Assembly: GCF_021183825.1 (NCBI RefSeq)
Contig: NZ_CP089211.1
Location: 4,694,501-4,758,500, forward strand
Direction of reading: 5' to 3'
Length of the DNA stretch: 64,000 nucleotides
DNA from: Sinomicrobium kalidii
GTDB taxonomy: Bacteria; Bacteroidota; Bacteroidia; Flavobacteriales; Flavobacteriaceae
Below the pieces are notes generated by a model that saw nothing but the letters and a program-made list of their open reading frames with translations, had not been told where the DNA came from and did not search any database. The translations under genes were made by a program, and so were the position numbers. Shown here in pieces: positions 40,056 to 49,452 of the stretch (within the stretch, counting starts at the first letter, position 1; the number at the start of each line of letters is the position of its first letter).

Positions 40056-42509
40056 ATGAAATTATCACAACTAATATTTTTACTAACACTAACCCTTTAT
40101 TTCGGATGTACCGTACTACAGGCACAATCCACCAATACTCCGCTAAAACTATGGTACAACCGCCCTGCATCCAACTGGAACGAAGCACTCCCTCTCGGTA
40201 ACGGCCGCCTGGGCGCCATGATCTTCGGCGACCCTTCCATAGAACGCCTGCAACTGAATGAAGAGACCATCTGGGCCGGGTCGCCGAACAACAATGCCCA
40301 TGATAAAGCCCTGAAGGCCCTGCCCGAAGTACGTCGGCTGATCTTTGAGGGAAAATACGAAGAAGCCGAGGCCCTTGCCGATGCCGAAATGATGTCGAAA
40401 ACCAACAACGGCATGCCCTACCAGACCTTCGGGAGTTTGTATATCTCATTTCCGGGACATTCCGGCTACACCGATTATTACAGGGACCTGAATATCGAGA
40501 ACGCAACGGCTACCGTACAATACACCGTTGACGGAGTGACGTATAAACGGGAAGCCCTTTCGGCTTTTGAAAATGATGTGGTGGCCGTAAGGCTCACCGC
40601 CGATCGTCCCGGGAGCATTACCTGTAACATCTCCATGAACAGCCCTTTCGACAATACCGATCCGCGGACCGAAGGCGAGCAGCTGGTACTTTCCGGGGTT
40701 ACCAGTACCGTTGAAGGACAGGGCGGAAAAGTAAAGTTCCAGGGCAGAGTGGCCGCCACCCACAAGGGCGGAAACATGACCGTAAAAAACGGTATCATCA
40801 GCCTGGATAATGCCGATGAAGCCACCCTGTATATCTCGATAGCCACGAATTTTAAAAACTACAGGGAACTATCCGTAGATGAAGAACAAAAAGCCGGGAC
40901 CTTGCTGGAAAAAGCATTGAAAAAGGACTTTTCCGAGATCCAGGCGGCACATACCGCATATTACAGAAAATTCATGGACAGGGTATCCCTCGACCTGGGA
41001 ACAACCGAAGCCGATAAACTGCCCACCGACCAAAGGATCAGACAATTTTCGGAACAATCCGACCCCGGACTGGCAACGTTGTATTTCCAGTATGGAAGGT
41101 ATTTGCTGATCTCCAGCTCACAGCCCGGGGGCCAGCCTGCCAATTTGCAGGGCATATGGAACGATATGCTATTCCCGCCCTGGGAAAGCAAATACACGGT
41201 GAACATCAACGCCGAAATGAATTACTGGCCTGCCGAGGTCACCAACCTTTCGGAAATGCACGAGCCCTTTATCCGGCTGGCCAAAGAAGTCAGTGAGTCG
41301 GGAAAGGAAACGGCTGGAATGATGTACGGCGCCCGCGGATGGGTTTTGCATCACAACACCGATATCTGGCGGTTTACAGGCCCCATAGACGCCGCAAAAT
41401 ACGGGCTCTGGCCCAGCGGGGGAGCATGGCTGTGCCAGGACCTTTGGGAAAGGTATCTCTATACGGGCGACAAAAACTATCTCCGGGAAATATACCCTGT
41501 CATGAAAGGAGCCGCCCGTTTTTTCCTCGACTTTATGGTCCCCGAACCCGAACACGGCTGGCTAGTCGTCGTACCCTCTATTTCACCGGAGAACAGTCAT
41601 GCGGGGAATGCATCCGTAGCGGCCGGGACCACGATGGATAACCAGCTTGTTTTCGACCTGTTTACCCATGTTGCCGAAGCTGCCGGAATACTTTCACAGG
41701 ATAAAGGCTTTATAGCGGAACTGGAAACCGCAAAAGAAAAACTGGCCCCCATGCAGGTGGGACAATACGGGCAGCTGCAGGAATGGATGAACGACTGGGA
41801 TGATCCGGAAGATAAACACAGGCATGTATCCCACCTTTACGGATTGTTTCCCGGCAACCAGATCTCACCTTTCCGGAATCCCGAACTTTTCGATGCCGCA
41901 AAAACTTCGCTGTTGTTCCGCGGAGATAAATCCACAGGTTGGTCCATGGGGTGGAAAGTATGCCTCTGGGCAAGACTGCTGGACGGCGATCATGCCTATA
42001 AACTCTTACAGGATCAGCTGAGCCTGGTTATTACAAATAAAGATGGCGGCGGAACCTATCCCAATATGCTTGACGCACACCCGCCGTTCCAGATAGACGG
42101 TAACTTTGGTTGTGCAGCAGGGATAGCCGAAATGCTGATGCAAAGTCACGATGGAGCCGTTCACCTCCTTCCCGCACTGCCGTCCGAATGGAAAGATGGC
42201 GAAATAAAAGGCCTGGTCTCCAGGGGAAGCTTCGAGATCGGCATGGAGTGGAAGAACGGCAGACTCCGGAAAGTGACCGTACGGTCCCGCAAGGGAGGAA
42301 ACCTCAGGCTGAGAACGGAAACCGCGCTCAAAGGAACCCGTTTGAAAAAGGCCCGGGGAGAAAACCCCAATCCGCTGTTCCGAACACCGCAAATAAAGAA
42401 ACCCCTTGTTTCCGACAAGTCGAAATTAAATAAGGTAAAGCTTCCGGACTATCACGAGTATGACATTTCCACGGAAGCGGGTAAAAGCTATACGTTCTAT
42501 GCAAGATAA
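40056..42509 (+). CDS. GH95 alpha-L-fucosidase / alpha-L-galactosidase, secreted
   Basis: A signal peptide (about 1-24, ending LQAQ) is followed by the GH95 N-terminal beta-domain ([31 protein letters not shown]), a helical linker, the (alpha/alpha)6 barrel and a C-terminal beta-domain. The catalytic residues of the family are all present: Asn383 and Asn385 in [10 protein letters not shown], Glu512 in SISPENS, Asp681 in [11 protein letters not shown]. Length 817 is typical. Known members remove alpha-1,2-L-fucose or, in pectin and xyloglucan systems, alpha-L-galactose; in rhamnogalacturonan II a GH95 acts on L-galactose. The LgoD-like dehydrogenase later in this locus favours L-galactose, but this is inference. 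The next gene starts one base after this stop. Confidence 0.95.
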   Translation: MKLSQLIFLLTLTLYFGCTVLQAQSTNTPLKLWYNRPASNWNEALPLGNGRLGAMIFGDPSIERLQLNEETIWAGSPNNNAHDKALKALPEVRRLIFEGKYEEAEALADAEMMSKTNNGMPYQTFGSLYISFPGHSGYTDYYRDLNIENATATVQYTVDGVTYKREALSAFENDVVAVRLTADRPGSITCNISMNSPFDNTDPRTEGEQLVLSGVTSTVEGQGGKVKFQGRVAATHKGGNMTVKNGIISLDNADEATLYISIATNFKNYRELSVDEEQKAGTLLEKALKKDFSEIQAAHTAYYRKFMDRVSLDLGTTEADKLPTDQRIRQFSEQSDPGLATLYFQYGRYLLISSSQPGGQPANLQGIWNDMLFPPWESKYTVNINAEMNYWPAEVTNLSEMHEPFIRLAKEVSESGKETAGMMYGARGWVLHHNTDIWRFTGPIDAAKYGLWPSGGAWLCQDLWERYLYTGDKNYLREIYPVMKGAARFFLDFMVPEPEHGWLVVVPSISPENSHAGNASVAAGTTMDNQLVFDLFTHVAEAAGILSQDKGFIAELETAKEKLAPMQVGQYGQLQEWMNDWDDPEDKHRHVSHLYGLFPGNQISPFRNPELFDAAKTSLLFRGDKSTGWSMGWKVCLWARLLDGDHAYKLLQDQLSLVITNKDGGGTYPNMLDAHPPFQIDGNFGCAAGIAEMLMQSHDGAVHLLPALPSEWKDGEIKGLVSRGSFEIGMEWKNGRLRKVTVRSRKGGNLRLRTETALKGTRLKKARGENPNPLFRTPQIKKPLVSDKSKLNKVKLPDYHEYDISTEAGKSYTFYAR

Positions 42510-42510
42510 G

Positions 42511-44217
42511 ATGAAAGAGAAAAACATATTCGGAGAAAAAATAAATGAATTTCTTAAAAAGAGATCACTTCAAAACTTCCCTGTCACCCCGACCCCTTCG
42601 ATAAACTCAGGACAGGCTGAAGTCGAGGGGTTTCATCGGCAAAAGTATCCCGATTCCGTTCGATGTAACCGTACCGGGTTCCGGAACTTCTTTTATTGCA
42701 TTTTGTTGCTATGCGCGTTGGCAGCTTGTAACCATCCCGAAAAAAGAGAACCGGCTATCCTGAAGGCAGGTGATTTTGAACATTATGCCACCTATTTCAA
42801 CCGGATGGAAGATGAGAACATTAAACAGGCCATTCCCAACGACAGTGCATGGACCTGGATGAAAGCGAATATTCCGCTGTTCGAATGTCCGCAGGACAAT
42901 TTCGAGGAGCTGTATTACTACCGCTGGTGGAGCGTCAGGAAGCACATTAAAAACACACCGCAGGGTTACGCCGTCACCGAATTCCTGGTAGAACGTTCGT
43001 ATGCCGACAAATACAACCTGATAAGTTGTGCCCTCGGGCATCACATCCACGAATTGCGCTGGCTGCACAATCCCGAATATCTCGACCAGAATGTCCACCT
43101 GTGGTATCGCGGAAAGGACGGGGGCCGGATGAACAAATTGCGGTCCTTCAGCAGCTGGACGGCTTCATCTCTCTACGACCGTTACCTGGTAGACGGGGAT
43201 AAGGAATTCCTTCTGGACATGTTCCCCGACCTTGTAGATGAATACAAAGCCTGGGAAGGCGACAGGAGACGCCCTGACGGCCTCTTCTGGCAATACGATG
43301 TAAAAGACGGTATGGAAGAATCGCTCAGCGGCTCACGCCACGAAAAAAACGCGAGGCCGACGATCAACAGCTATATGTTTGGCAATGCCCGGGCCATTGC
43401 AAAAATGGCGGAAATGAAAGGTGAGACCGAACTCGTTGGCCTGTATGAAGCCAAGGCCGATACCCTCCGCAGGCTCGTTCAGCAAAAACTGTGGAACCCT
43501 GCCGATCGTTTTTTTGAAACAAACAAGGAAGCCGACAGCTCTGCAAACGTGCGAGAAGCCATAGGGTTTATCCCCTGGTATTTCAATCTTCCCGAACAGG
43601 GGAAAGGTTATGAGACGGCATGGCAACAGGTAAAGGATGAAGAAGGTTTCCTGGCACCATTCGGCCTTACCACAGCCGAACGGCGCAGCCCGAGGTTCCG
43701 CACACACGGAACGGGAACCTGCGAATGGGACGGGGCCGTATGGCCCTTTGCCACTTCACAGACCATGACGGCGATGGCCAATGTGCTCAACCATTACCGG
43801 CAGGAATACGTAGACCAGGAAGACTATTTCACACTGATGAACCTATACGTGGAAAGCCAGTATTACCGGGGCAGGCCGTATATCGGCGAATATCTCGATG
43901 AAACCACCGGCTACTGGCTGATGGGCGACCGCGAAAGAAGCCGTTACTACAACCATTCCACCTTTAATGACCTTATCATTACCGGGCTGGTGGGCCTGAG
44001 GCCCCGTGCCGATGAAAAAATAGAAATCAACCCCCTGATCCCCGAAGAAAAATGGGACTGGTTCTGCCTGGATAACGTACTGTACCACGGCTATTACCTG
44101 ACCATTTTATGGGACCGTACCGGGGAAAAATACGGCAAAGGAAAAGGGCTTAGAATATTCCGCAACGGCAAGGAGATAGCCGCTTCCGAAAAGCTGGAGA
44201 GAATCGTGACCGAATAA
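42511..44217 (+). CDS. MGH1-like (GH63-type) (alpha/alpha)6 glycosidase with displaced signal peptide
   Basis: The catalytic domain (about residue 90 to the end) is an all-helical barrel recalling mannosylglycerate-hydrolase-like and GH63/GH37 proteins: YYYRWWSVRKHI, LGHHIHELRWLHNPEYLDQN, GDKEFLLDMFPDLVDEY, PDGLFWQYDVKDGMEE, GTCEWDGAVWPFATSQT. The substrate is unknown. The N-terminus is abnormal: the lipoprotein signal FFYCILLLCALAAC has its Cys at residue 73 from the ATG at 42,511, and no ATG, GTG or TTG lies in frame between a repeat (42,581-42,640) and the signal. Upstream in-frame ATGs at 42,460 and 42,499 overlap the GH95 gene. The repeat seems to have split the start from its signal peptide, so export may be impaired. 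Confidence 0.75.
   Translation: MKEKNIFGEKINEFLKKRSLQNFPVTPTPSINSGQAEVEGFHRQKYPDSVRCNRTGFRNFFYCILLLCALAACNHPEKREPAILKAGDFEHYATYFNRMEDENIKQAIPNDSAWTWMKANIPLFECPQDNFEELYYYRWWSVRKHIKNTPQGYAVTEFLVERSYADKYNLISCALGHHIHELRWLHNPEYLDQNVHLWYRGKDGGRMNKLRSFSSWTASSLYDRYLVDGDKEFLLDMFPDLVDEYKAWEGDRRRPDGLFWQYDVKDGMEESLSGSRHEKNARPTINSYMFGNARAIAKMAEMKGETELVGLYEAKADTLRRLVQQKLWNPADRFFETNKEADSSANVREAIGFIPWYFNLPEQGKGYETAWQQVKDEEGFLAPFGLTTAERRSPRFRTHGTGTCEWDGAVWPFATSQTMTAMANVLNHYRQEYVDQEDYFTLMNLYVESQYYRGRPYIGEYLDETTGYWLMGDRERSRYYNHSTFNDLIITGLVGLRPRADEKIEINPLIPEEKWDWFCLDNVLYHGYYLTILWDRTGEKYGKGKGLRIFRNGKEIAASEKLERIVTE
42581..42640. repeat. Family B repeat with nested insert, inside the MGH1-like gene 5' end
   Basis: The outer parts CTGTCACCCCGA and GTCGAGGGGTTTC are family B; between them is CCCCTTCGATAAACTCAGGA plus CAGGCTGAA, another known repeat arm. 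The whole is in frame and encodes about 20 residues (PVTPTPSINSGQAEVEGF) placed before the signal peptide. Confidence 0.85.
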
Positions 44218-44236
44218 CACTGAAACAGAAATTCCA

Positions 44237-44262
44237 TGTCACCCCGAGCGTAGCGAGGGGAC
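44237..44262. repeat. Family B repeat (short form)
   Basis: TGTCACCCCGAGCGTAGCGA then GGGGAC, in the 80-bp gap between the MGH1-like gene and the second GH78. Confidence 0.82.
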
Positions 44263-44297
44263 TCTGAGTAATAAAAACTATAAATCACAAAAAAAAC

Positions 44298-47060
44298 ATG
44301 TATTCCCATTTCCTATACTATCTTTTTCTGTTCGGCTGCCTCTTACAAAGCATGCCTGCAACCGCCGGTACAGAAAAAGTGAGCGTAACCGGCCTCAGAT
44401 GCGAAATGCTCACCGACCCCGAAGGCATTGACGTCATTCAACCGCGTTTAAGCTGGATACTGCAAACCGGGGAACAAGACGTACGGCAACAAGCCTACCG
44501 GGTGATGGTGGCCTCAACAAAAGAAAAGCTGAACAATGATGAAGCCGACCTGTGGGACAGCGGCAAAGTGGAAAGCGATAATTCCGTCCACGTCAAATAC
44601 CGGGGAAAACCGTTACAGAGCAGGGAAGAAGCCTACTGGAAAGTAAAAATATGGATCGGCAAGGGAGAAACCGAATGGAGTAGCCCGGCGTTTTGGAGTA
44701 TGGGCATCCTCACCTATGCCGAATGGAAATCCACCCGGTGGATCGGTATGGACAAAGCCTTTCCCGGTGATAGCATCAGCCAGTTCTCCAGGCTGTCCGC
44801 CCGCTACCTCAGAAAAGAGTTCGACACAAAAAAGAAGATAAGGAAAGCAAAAGCCTATATCATGGGATTGGGCCTGTACGAACTTTATATCAACGGTCAA
44901 AAAATAGGCGACCGGGTGCTGGCCCCTGTCCCTACAGATTACACCAAAAACGTAAAATACAACGTATTTGATGTCACTTCGCACATTAAACAGGGTGATA
45001 ATGCCATCGGGACCATACTCGGTAACGGAAGGTATTTCGCCATGAGGCAGAATTATAAGCCCTATAAGATTAAAACCTTCGGTTATCCGAAAATGGCAAT
45101 GCAGCTCGTCCTCGAATACACCGACGGCAGCACGGAGACCATAAAGACCGACGAAAGCTGGAAACTCACAGCCGACGGCCCCATCCGCACCAATAATGAA
45201 TACGACGGGGAAGAATACGACGCCCGCAGGGAAATGCCCGGGTGGAACCGTTCCGGTTTTGATGACAGCAACTGGTTACAGGCCACCTATGTCCAGGAAC
45301 CCGGCGGTTTTTACGAAGCGCAGATGACCCCCGGAATGACGATCATGGAAGAACTTACTCCCGTATCCGTCACAAAGCTGGATAACGGGAAATATATCCT
45401 GGACATGGGGCAGAACATGGTAGGATGGCTGCAGATCCGGGTCCGGGGAGATCGCGGCGACAGGATCATCCTCCGCTTTGCCGAATCCCTCAAAGACGAC
45501 GGTTCGTTATACACGGCCAATCTCCGGGATGCCAGGGTGACCGATGTCTATACGCTGAAAGGAGAGGGAGAAGAAACCTGGGAGCCGAAGTTTGTATACC
45601 ACGGTTTCCGCTATGTGGAGGTCTCGGGATATCCCGAAAAACCATCCGAGGACGATTTCGTGGGAAAAGTGGTCTACGACGAACTGGAAATCACGGGAAC
45701 ATTCAGGTCGTCAAACGATATTCTCAACCGGGTATTCAAAAACGCCTACTGGGGCATCCGCGGAAACTACAAGGGCATGCCCGTAGATTGTCCCCAGCGC
45801 AACGAAAGGCAGCCCTGGCTGGGCGATCGGGCCACCGGGGCGTATGGAGAAAGTTTTGTGTTTAACAACGTTACCCTCTATGCCAAATGGCTCGATGATA
45901 TACAAAACGCTCAGACACAGGACGGGGGTATCCCCGATGTGGCCCCTGCATTCTGGCGCTACTACGGCGATAATGTCACCTGGCCCGGAACCTATATCAA
46001 TGTGGCCGACATGCTGTACAACCAGTACGGCGATAAAAAGGTACTGGAAGAACACTATCCTTCCATGAAAAAATGGGTGAAATACATGGAGACCAACTAT
46101 CTCGAAGACGGCCTGATGACGCGGGACAAATACGGCGACTGGTGCGTCCCTCCCGAATCACCGGAACTCATCCATTCGCGCGACCCCCGGCGTAAGACCG
46201 ATGGCGTGCTGCTGGCCAGCGCCTATTACATCCGCCTTTTAAAACTGATGAAAAAGTTTGCGGGGATTATCGGTGCCGGTCAGAAAGATATCCGGTATTA
46301 TGAGGAGCTTTCCGGGAAAATGACAAAAGCCTTTAATCGTCGGTTTTTTGATAAAGACAAATACAGTTACGACAATAATACCGTAACCGCAAACCTGCTC
46401 CCCCTCGCATTCGGCATCACTCCCGAAGACCTGCAGGAAGAGGTCTTTGAAAACATCGTTTACACCATCGAAAAAACCAACAACAGCCATATCAGTACCG
46501 GGGTGATAGGTACCCAGTTCCTGATGCGTACCCTGACCGAATACAGAAGGGCCGATCTCGCTTTCCGGCTGGCATCCAATACCACCTATCCCAGCTGGGG
46601 ATACATGGCAGAGAACGGGGCCACCACCATCTGGGAACTCTGGAACGGAAATACCGCCAAACCGGAAATGAACTCCCAAAACCATGTGATGTTGCTGGGC
46701 GACTTGCTGATCTGGTATTATGAAGACCTGGCAGGAATAAAAAGTGATCCCGAAGCGCCCGGTTTTGAAAGGATTGTGATGAAACCCGCTTTTCCGGACG
46801 GACTCGATCATGTCGATGCATCCTATCAATCCGTACGAGGCCTGATAAAAAGCAGCTGGAAGAAAAAGGGGAGCAGGTTGGAATGGCAGATCACCATCCC
46901 TCCGAATACTACCGCAGAGGTCTACCTCCCCGGGAATAATGCCGAAAAGGTAAAACTGGACAACAGGAGACTGGATCGTGCCGGGATACCTTTTGAGAAG
47001 GAGCGAAGCAGGCTGGTCCTGCAACTCGGACCGGGAGATCATAGGTTTAACGTAAACTGA
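44298..47060 (+). CDS. GH78 alpha-L-rhamnosidase, secreted
   Basis: The signal peptide ends near residue 23 (MPATAG). Order: FN3-like domain (GLRCEMLTDPEGIDV, PRLSWILQTGE), jelly-roll (IMGLGLYELYINGQKIGDRV), linker (DMGQNMVGWLQIRV), then the (alpha/alpha)6 barrel with the canonical motif PVDCPQRNERQPWLGDR and the C-terminal sandwich with NTTAEVYLPG. All standard GH78 features are present at 920 residues. The DCPQRNE form differs from the DCPHRE form of the other GH78 here, so the two enzymes probably hydrolyse different rhamnosyl linkages. It is secreted rather than lipid-anchored, unlike the first. Confidence 0.94.
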   Translation: MYSHFLYYLFLFGCLLQSMPATAGTEKVSVTGLRCEMLTDPEGIDVIQPRLSWILQTGEQDVRQQAYRVMVASTKEKLNNDEADLWDSGKVESDNSVHVKYRGKPLQSREEAYWKVKIWIGKGETEWSSPAFWSMGILTYAEWKSTRWIGMDKAFPGDSISQFSRLSARYLRKEFDTKKKIRKAKAYIMGLGLYELYINGQKIGDRVLAPVPTDYTKNVKYNVFDVTSHIKQGDNAIGTILGNGRYFAMRQNYKPYKIKTFGYPKMAMQLVLEYTDGSTETIKTDESWKLTADGPIRTNNEYDGEEYDARREMPGWNRSGFDDSNWLQATYVQEPGGFYEAQMTPGMTIMEELTPVSVTKLDNGKYILDMGQNMVGWLQIRVRGDRGDRIILRFAESLKDDGSLYTANLRDARVTDVYTLKGEGEETWEPKFVYHGFRYVEVSGYPEKPSEDDFVGKVVYDELEITGTFRSSNDILNRVFKNAYWGIRGNYKGMPVDCPQRNERQPWLGDRATGAYGESFVFNNVTLYAKWLDDIQNAQTQDGGIPDVAPAFWRYYGDNVTWPGTYINVADMLYNQYGDKKVLEEHYPSMKKWVKYMETNYLEDGLMTRDKYGDWCVPPESPELIHSRDPRRKTDGVLLASAYYIRLLKLMKKFAGIIGAGQKDIRYYEELSGKMTKAFNRRFFDKDKYSYDNNTVTANLLPLAFGITPEDLQEEVFENIVYTIEKTNNSHISTGVIGTQFLMRTLTEYRRADLAFRLASNTTYPSWGYMAENGATTIWELWNGNTAKPEMNSQNHVMLLGDLLIWYYEDLAGIKSDPEAPGFERIVMKPAFPDGLDHVDASYQSVRGLIKSSWKKKGSRLEWQITIPPNTTAEVYLPGNNAEKVKLDNRRLDRAGIPFEKERSRLVLQLGPGDHRFNVN

Positions 47061-47130
47061 AATCACTAAAACTGTTCGGGATAGTGCAGGATGCTTCCCC
47101 CAGCAGTTCATCGTATTTTAATCCACAAAT

Positions 47131-47161
47131 TATTGGTTGCTGAACGAAGTCGAAGCATCCA
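47131..47161. repeat. GCTGAACGAAGTCGAAG repeat arm
   Basis: TTGGTTGCTGAACGAAGTCG then AAGCATCC lies upstream of the sialidase-fold gene and belongs to the class seen nested in other repeats at 2066, 27,591 and 39,980. It makes a false upstream extension of that gene. Confidence 0.65.
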
Positions 47162-47177
47162 TCAAAAAAAAGGAAAT

Positions 47178-48317
47178 ATGAAAACACTCAAATTAGGAAT
47201 AGCATTTTGTATAGCACTTACACTCAGTAATTGCAAAACCAAGCCCTCCCCGGATGAAGCGACCTGGAAAGAGGGAATTGTCACGGATGAATTTATTTAC
47301 GAAGAAGCTCCGTATCCTTCCTGTCACGCCGCTACCATAGCCGAAACACCCGAAGGACTCGTTGCCGCATGGTTCGGCGGAACCCATGAACGCCATCCCG
47401 ATGTGGGGATCTGGGTGAGCAGAAACAAGGATGGAGCGTGGGATACCCCGGTAGAAGTGGCCAACGGGGTCATTAATGATACCCTGCGTTACCCTACATG
47501 GAATCCCGTACTGTATCAGGTACCGGACGGGGACCTGATGCTGTTCTATAAAATAGGGCCTCATCCCTCTAAATGGTGGGGTATGCTGACCACTTCATCC
47601 GACGGGGGAGAAACCTGGTCAGAACCCGAAAATTTGCCCGAAGGCTATATCGGCCCGGTAAAGAACAAACCGGTTTTACTGGAAAACGGTGACCTGGTGT
47701 GCCCGTCCAGTACCGAAGGCGACGGTTGGCGTGTACACATGGAGATCACCCCCGATTTCGGAGAGACCTGGAGCATGACCGACTCCATTTCAAGGGGACC
47801 GGAAAAGATCAATGCCATCCAGCCCAGTATTCTTAACCACGGCGACGGAAAATTACAGATCATTTGCCGTACCCGGAACAGGGCATTGGGAACATCATGG
47901 TCGGAAGATTACGGCAAAACCTGGTCGACCATGGAATTGATGAACCTTCCGAACAACAATTCCGGTACGGATGCCGTGACCCTTCAGGACGGAAGGCATC
48001 TGCTGGTCTATAACCACGTATTACCCCCGGGTGAAAAGGTCAAGGGCCCCAGAACCCCCCTTCACGTTTCCCTTTCCGACGACGGAGTTAACTGGGAAGC
48101 ATCGCTCATCCTCGAAGATTCGGAGATCAGCCAGTATTCCTATCCCTCCGTGATCCAGGGATCGGATGGCATGATCCATATCGTCTATACCTGGCGTCGT
48201 GAACGTATCAAATACGTGAAGATCGATCCTGACAAGATGATCTCTTATCCCATAGAAAACGGTGTCTGGCCGGGAACCGGCACACAGGAAGAAGAGGTTG
48301 CTGAAGCAAAGAATTAA
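47178..48317 (+). CDS. Sialidase-fold (BNR_2-type) exo-hydrolase candidate, lipoprotein
   Basis: The signal MKTLKLGIAFCIALTLSNC ends in a Cys (residue 19), indicating a lipoprotein; GGAAAT directly upstream of the ATG at 47,178 supports this start over an in-frame ATG at 47,091. The body is a six-bladed propeller with the family opening YPSCHAATIAETPEGLVAAWFGG, the THERHPDVGIWVSRNKDG turn and Asp-box-like repeats (SSDGGETWSEP, SEDYGKTWSTM, SDDGVNWEAS). Proteins of this Pfam type occur widely in plant-polysaccharide PULs, where true sialic acid is absent; the substrate here is therefore probably a pectic sugar or uronic acid. Confidence 0.78.
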   Translation: MKTLKLGIAFCIALTLSNCKTKPSPDEATWKEGIVTDEFIYEEAPYPSCHAATIAETPEGLVAAWFGGTHERHPDVGIWVSRNKDGAWDTPVEVANGVINDTLRYPTWNPVLYQVPDGDLMLFYKIGPHPSKWWGMLTTSSDGGETWSEPENLPEGYIGPVKNKPVLLENGDLVCPSSTEGDGWRVHMEITPDFGETWSMTDSISRGPEKINAIQPSILNHGDGKLQIICRTRNRALGTSWSEDYGKTWSTMELMNLPNNNSGTDAVTLQDGRHLLVYNHVLPPGEKVKGPRTPLHVSLSDDGVNWEASLILEDSEISQYSYPSVIQGSDGMIHIVYTWRRERIKYVKIDPDKMISYPIENGVWPGTGTQEEEVAEAKN

Positions 48318-48413
48318 TAGGAATGAAATGAATGAATAAAAGATTGAAATAGATGGATAGGAGATTGAACAAGGTTGGAAAGCGACCTTTCATCAATCTA
48401 CCGAAATCCGCCG

Positions 48414-48428
48414 CTCGTCTGCGACGAG
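48414..48428. repeat. Small hairpin CTCGTCTGCGACGAG
   Basis: A short perfect hairpin (arms CTCGTC/GACGAG) lies 26 bases before the next start codon. The gap 48,318-48,453 also holds AGATTGAA-type words like those at 58,264. Confidence 0.5.
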
Positions 48429-48453
48429 TGGCATTACTTAAAGAATTATAACA

Positions 48454-49371
48454 ATGAAAAACCAATATAAACATCCCCGCAGGGATTTTCTGAAGACCGT
48501 TTCCCTGGCAACTGCCGGAATAGTGGCAGGAGCCTGTTACAGTCCTCTTTCGGCCATGACCACGAATGGAAAAGAACAAAGATACAGGATCGCCGTATGC
48601 GACTGGATGATCCTGAAAAGACAAAAACCAAGCGCCTTTTCCCTGGCCGCAGAAATCAATGCAGACGGTATCGAACTCGACATGGGCGGGCTGGGTTCCC
48701 GCGAAACTTTCGACAGCAAACTGGGAGACCCGGAAATACGAAAGGAGTTTCTCGAAACGTCCCGTAAACTCGGCGTGGGAATAAGTTCTATCGCCATGTC
48801 CGGGTTTTATGCCCAGTCCTTTGCCAAACGGCCCACGGTCGATCGTATGGTACAGGATACGGTAGATACGATGGAAGCGATGAATGTCAAGGTGGCCTTT
48901 TTACCCCTCGGGGTACAGGGAGACATGGTAAAAAACCCGGAACTCCGTCCCCAAATCGTAAAACGGCTGCGCAAAGCCGGGGAAAAAGCAGGGAATATCG
49001 GCGCCGTCATTGCCGTGGAGACCTCTTTTGATGCAAAGGAAGAAAAACGTTTCCTCAAAGAGGTCGGTTCCCCTTTTGTAAAGAGTTCCTTCAATTTTGC
49101 CAATGCCGTGGAAAACGGCAGGGATATCAGCAAAGAACTACGGACCCTCGGGAAAGAATACATCGCCCAGATCCATTGCACCAATACCGACGGTGTATGG
49201 CTCCGGAACGATAAGCAGATCGACATGCCCGCTGTCAAAAAAACACTCGACCGGATGCAGTGGAAAGGATGGCTTATCGTGGAAAGATCGAGAGATGTAA
49301 ACATGGTGAGAAACGTAAAAGCAAACTACGGAGACAATGTAGCCTACCTGAAGTCCGTATTTCAGGAGTAG
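48454..49371 (+). CDS. Tat-exported TIM-barrel protein, sugar phosphate isomerase/epimerase family
   Basis: The N-terminus has a twin-arginine signal (HPRRDFLKTVSLATAGIVAGAC), so the protein is probably exported folded, perhaps as a lipoprotein at the Cys near residue 28. The remainder is an AP-endonuclease-2-type TIM barrel: AAEINADGIELDMGGLG, LGVGISSIAMSG, NVKVAFLPLGVQG, GNIGAVIAVETSFDAKEE, EYIAQIHCTNTDGVW, WKGWLIVERSRDV. The acidic and His residues at strand ends (Glu in AVETS, His in IHC, Glu in VERS) would bind a divalent metal. Such exported isomerase-like proteins are frequent in Bacteroidetes PULs but their substrates are mostly unknown; an epimerase or 3-keto-sugar enzyme is possible. 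Confidence 0.82.
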   Translation: MKNQYKHPRRDFLKTVSLATAGIVAGACYSPLSAMTTNGKEQRYRIAVCDWMILKRQKPSAFSLAAEINADGIELDMGGLGSRETFDSKLGDPEIRKEFLETSRKLGVGISSIAMSGFYAQSFAKRPTVDRMVQDTVDTMEAMNVKVAFLPLGVQGDMVKNPELRPQIVKRLRKAGEKAGNIGAVIAVETSFDAKEEKRFLKEVGSPFVKSSFNFANAVENGRDISKELRTLGKEYIAQIHCTNTDGVWLRNDKQIDMPAVKKTLDRMQWKGWLIVERSRDVNMVRNVKANYGDNVAYLKSVFQE

Positions 49372-49382
49372 TAAACATAAAG

Positions 49383-49410
49383 TGTCATCCCGAGCGCAGC
49401 GAAGGACCTC
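49383..49410. repeat. Family B repeat (TGTCATCCCGAGCGCAGCGA)
   Basis: A standard short form in the 81-bp gap between the TIM-barrel gene and the GH67/GH20-like gene. Confidence 0.82.
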
Positions 49411-49452
49411 CGAAAAGTAATATTCCGATCAAAAAAGGATAAACCATAACTC

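Noticed and set aside
47178..48317. True sialidase for animal sialic acids
   Set aside because: Context is wholly pectin-type and no sialic acid catabolic genes are present; the fold alone does not establish the substrate.
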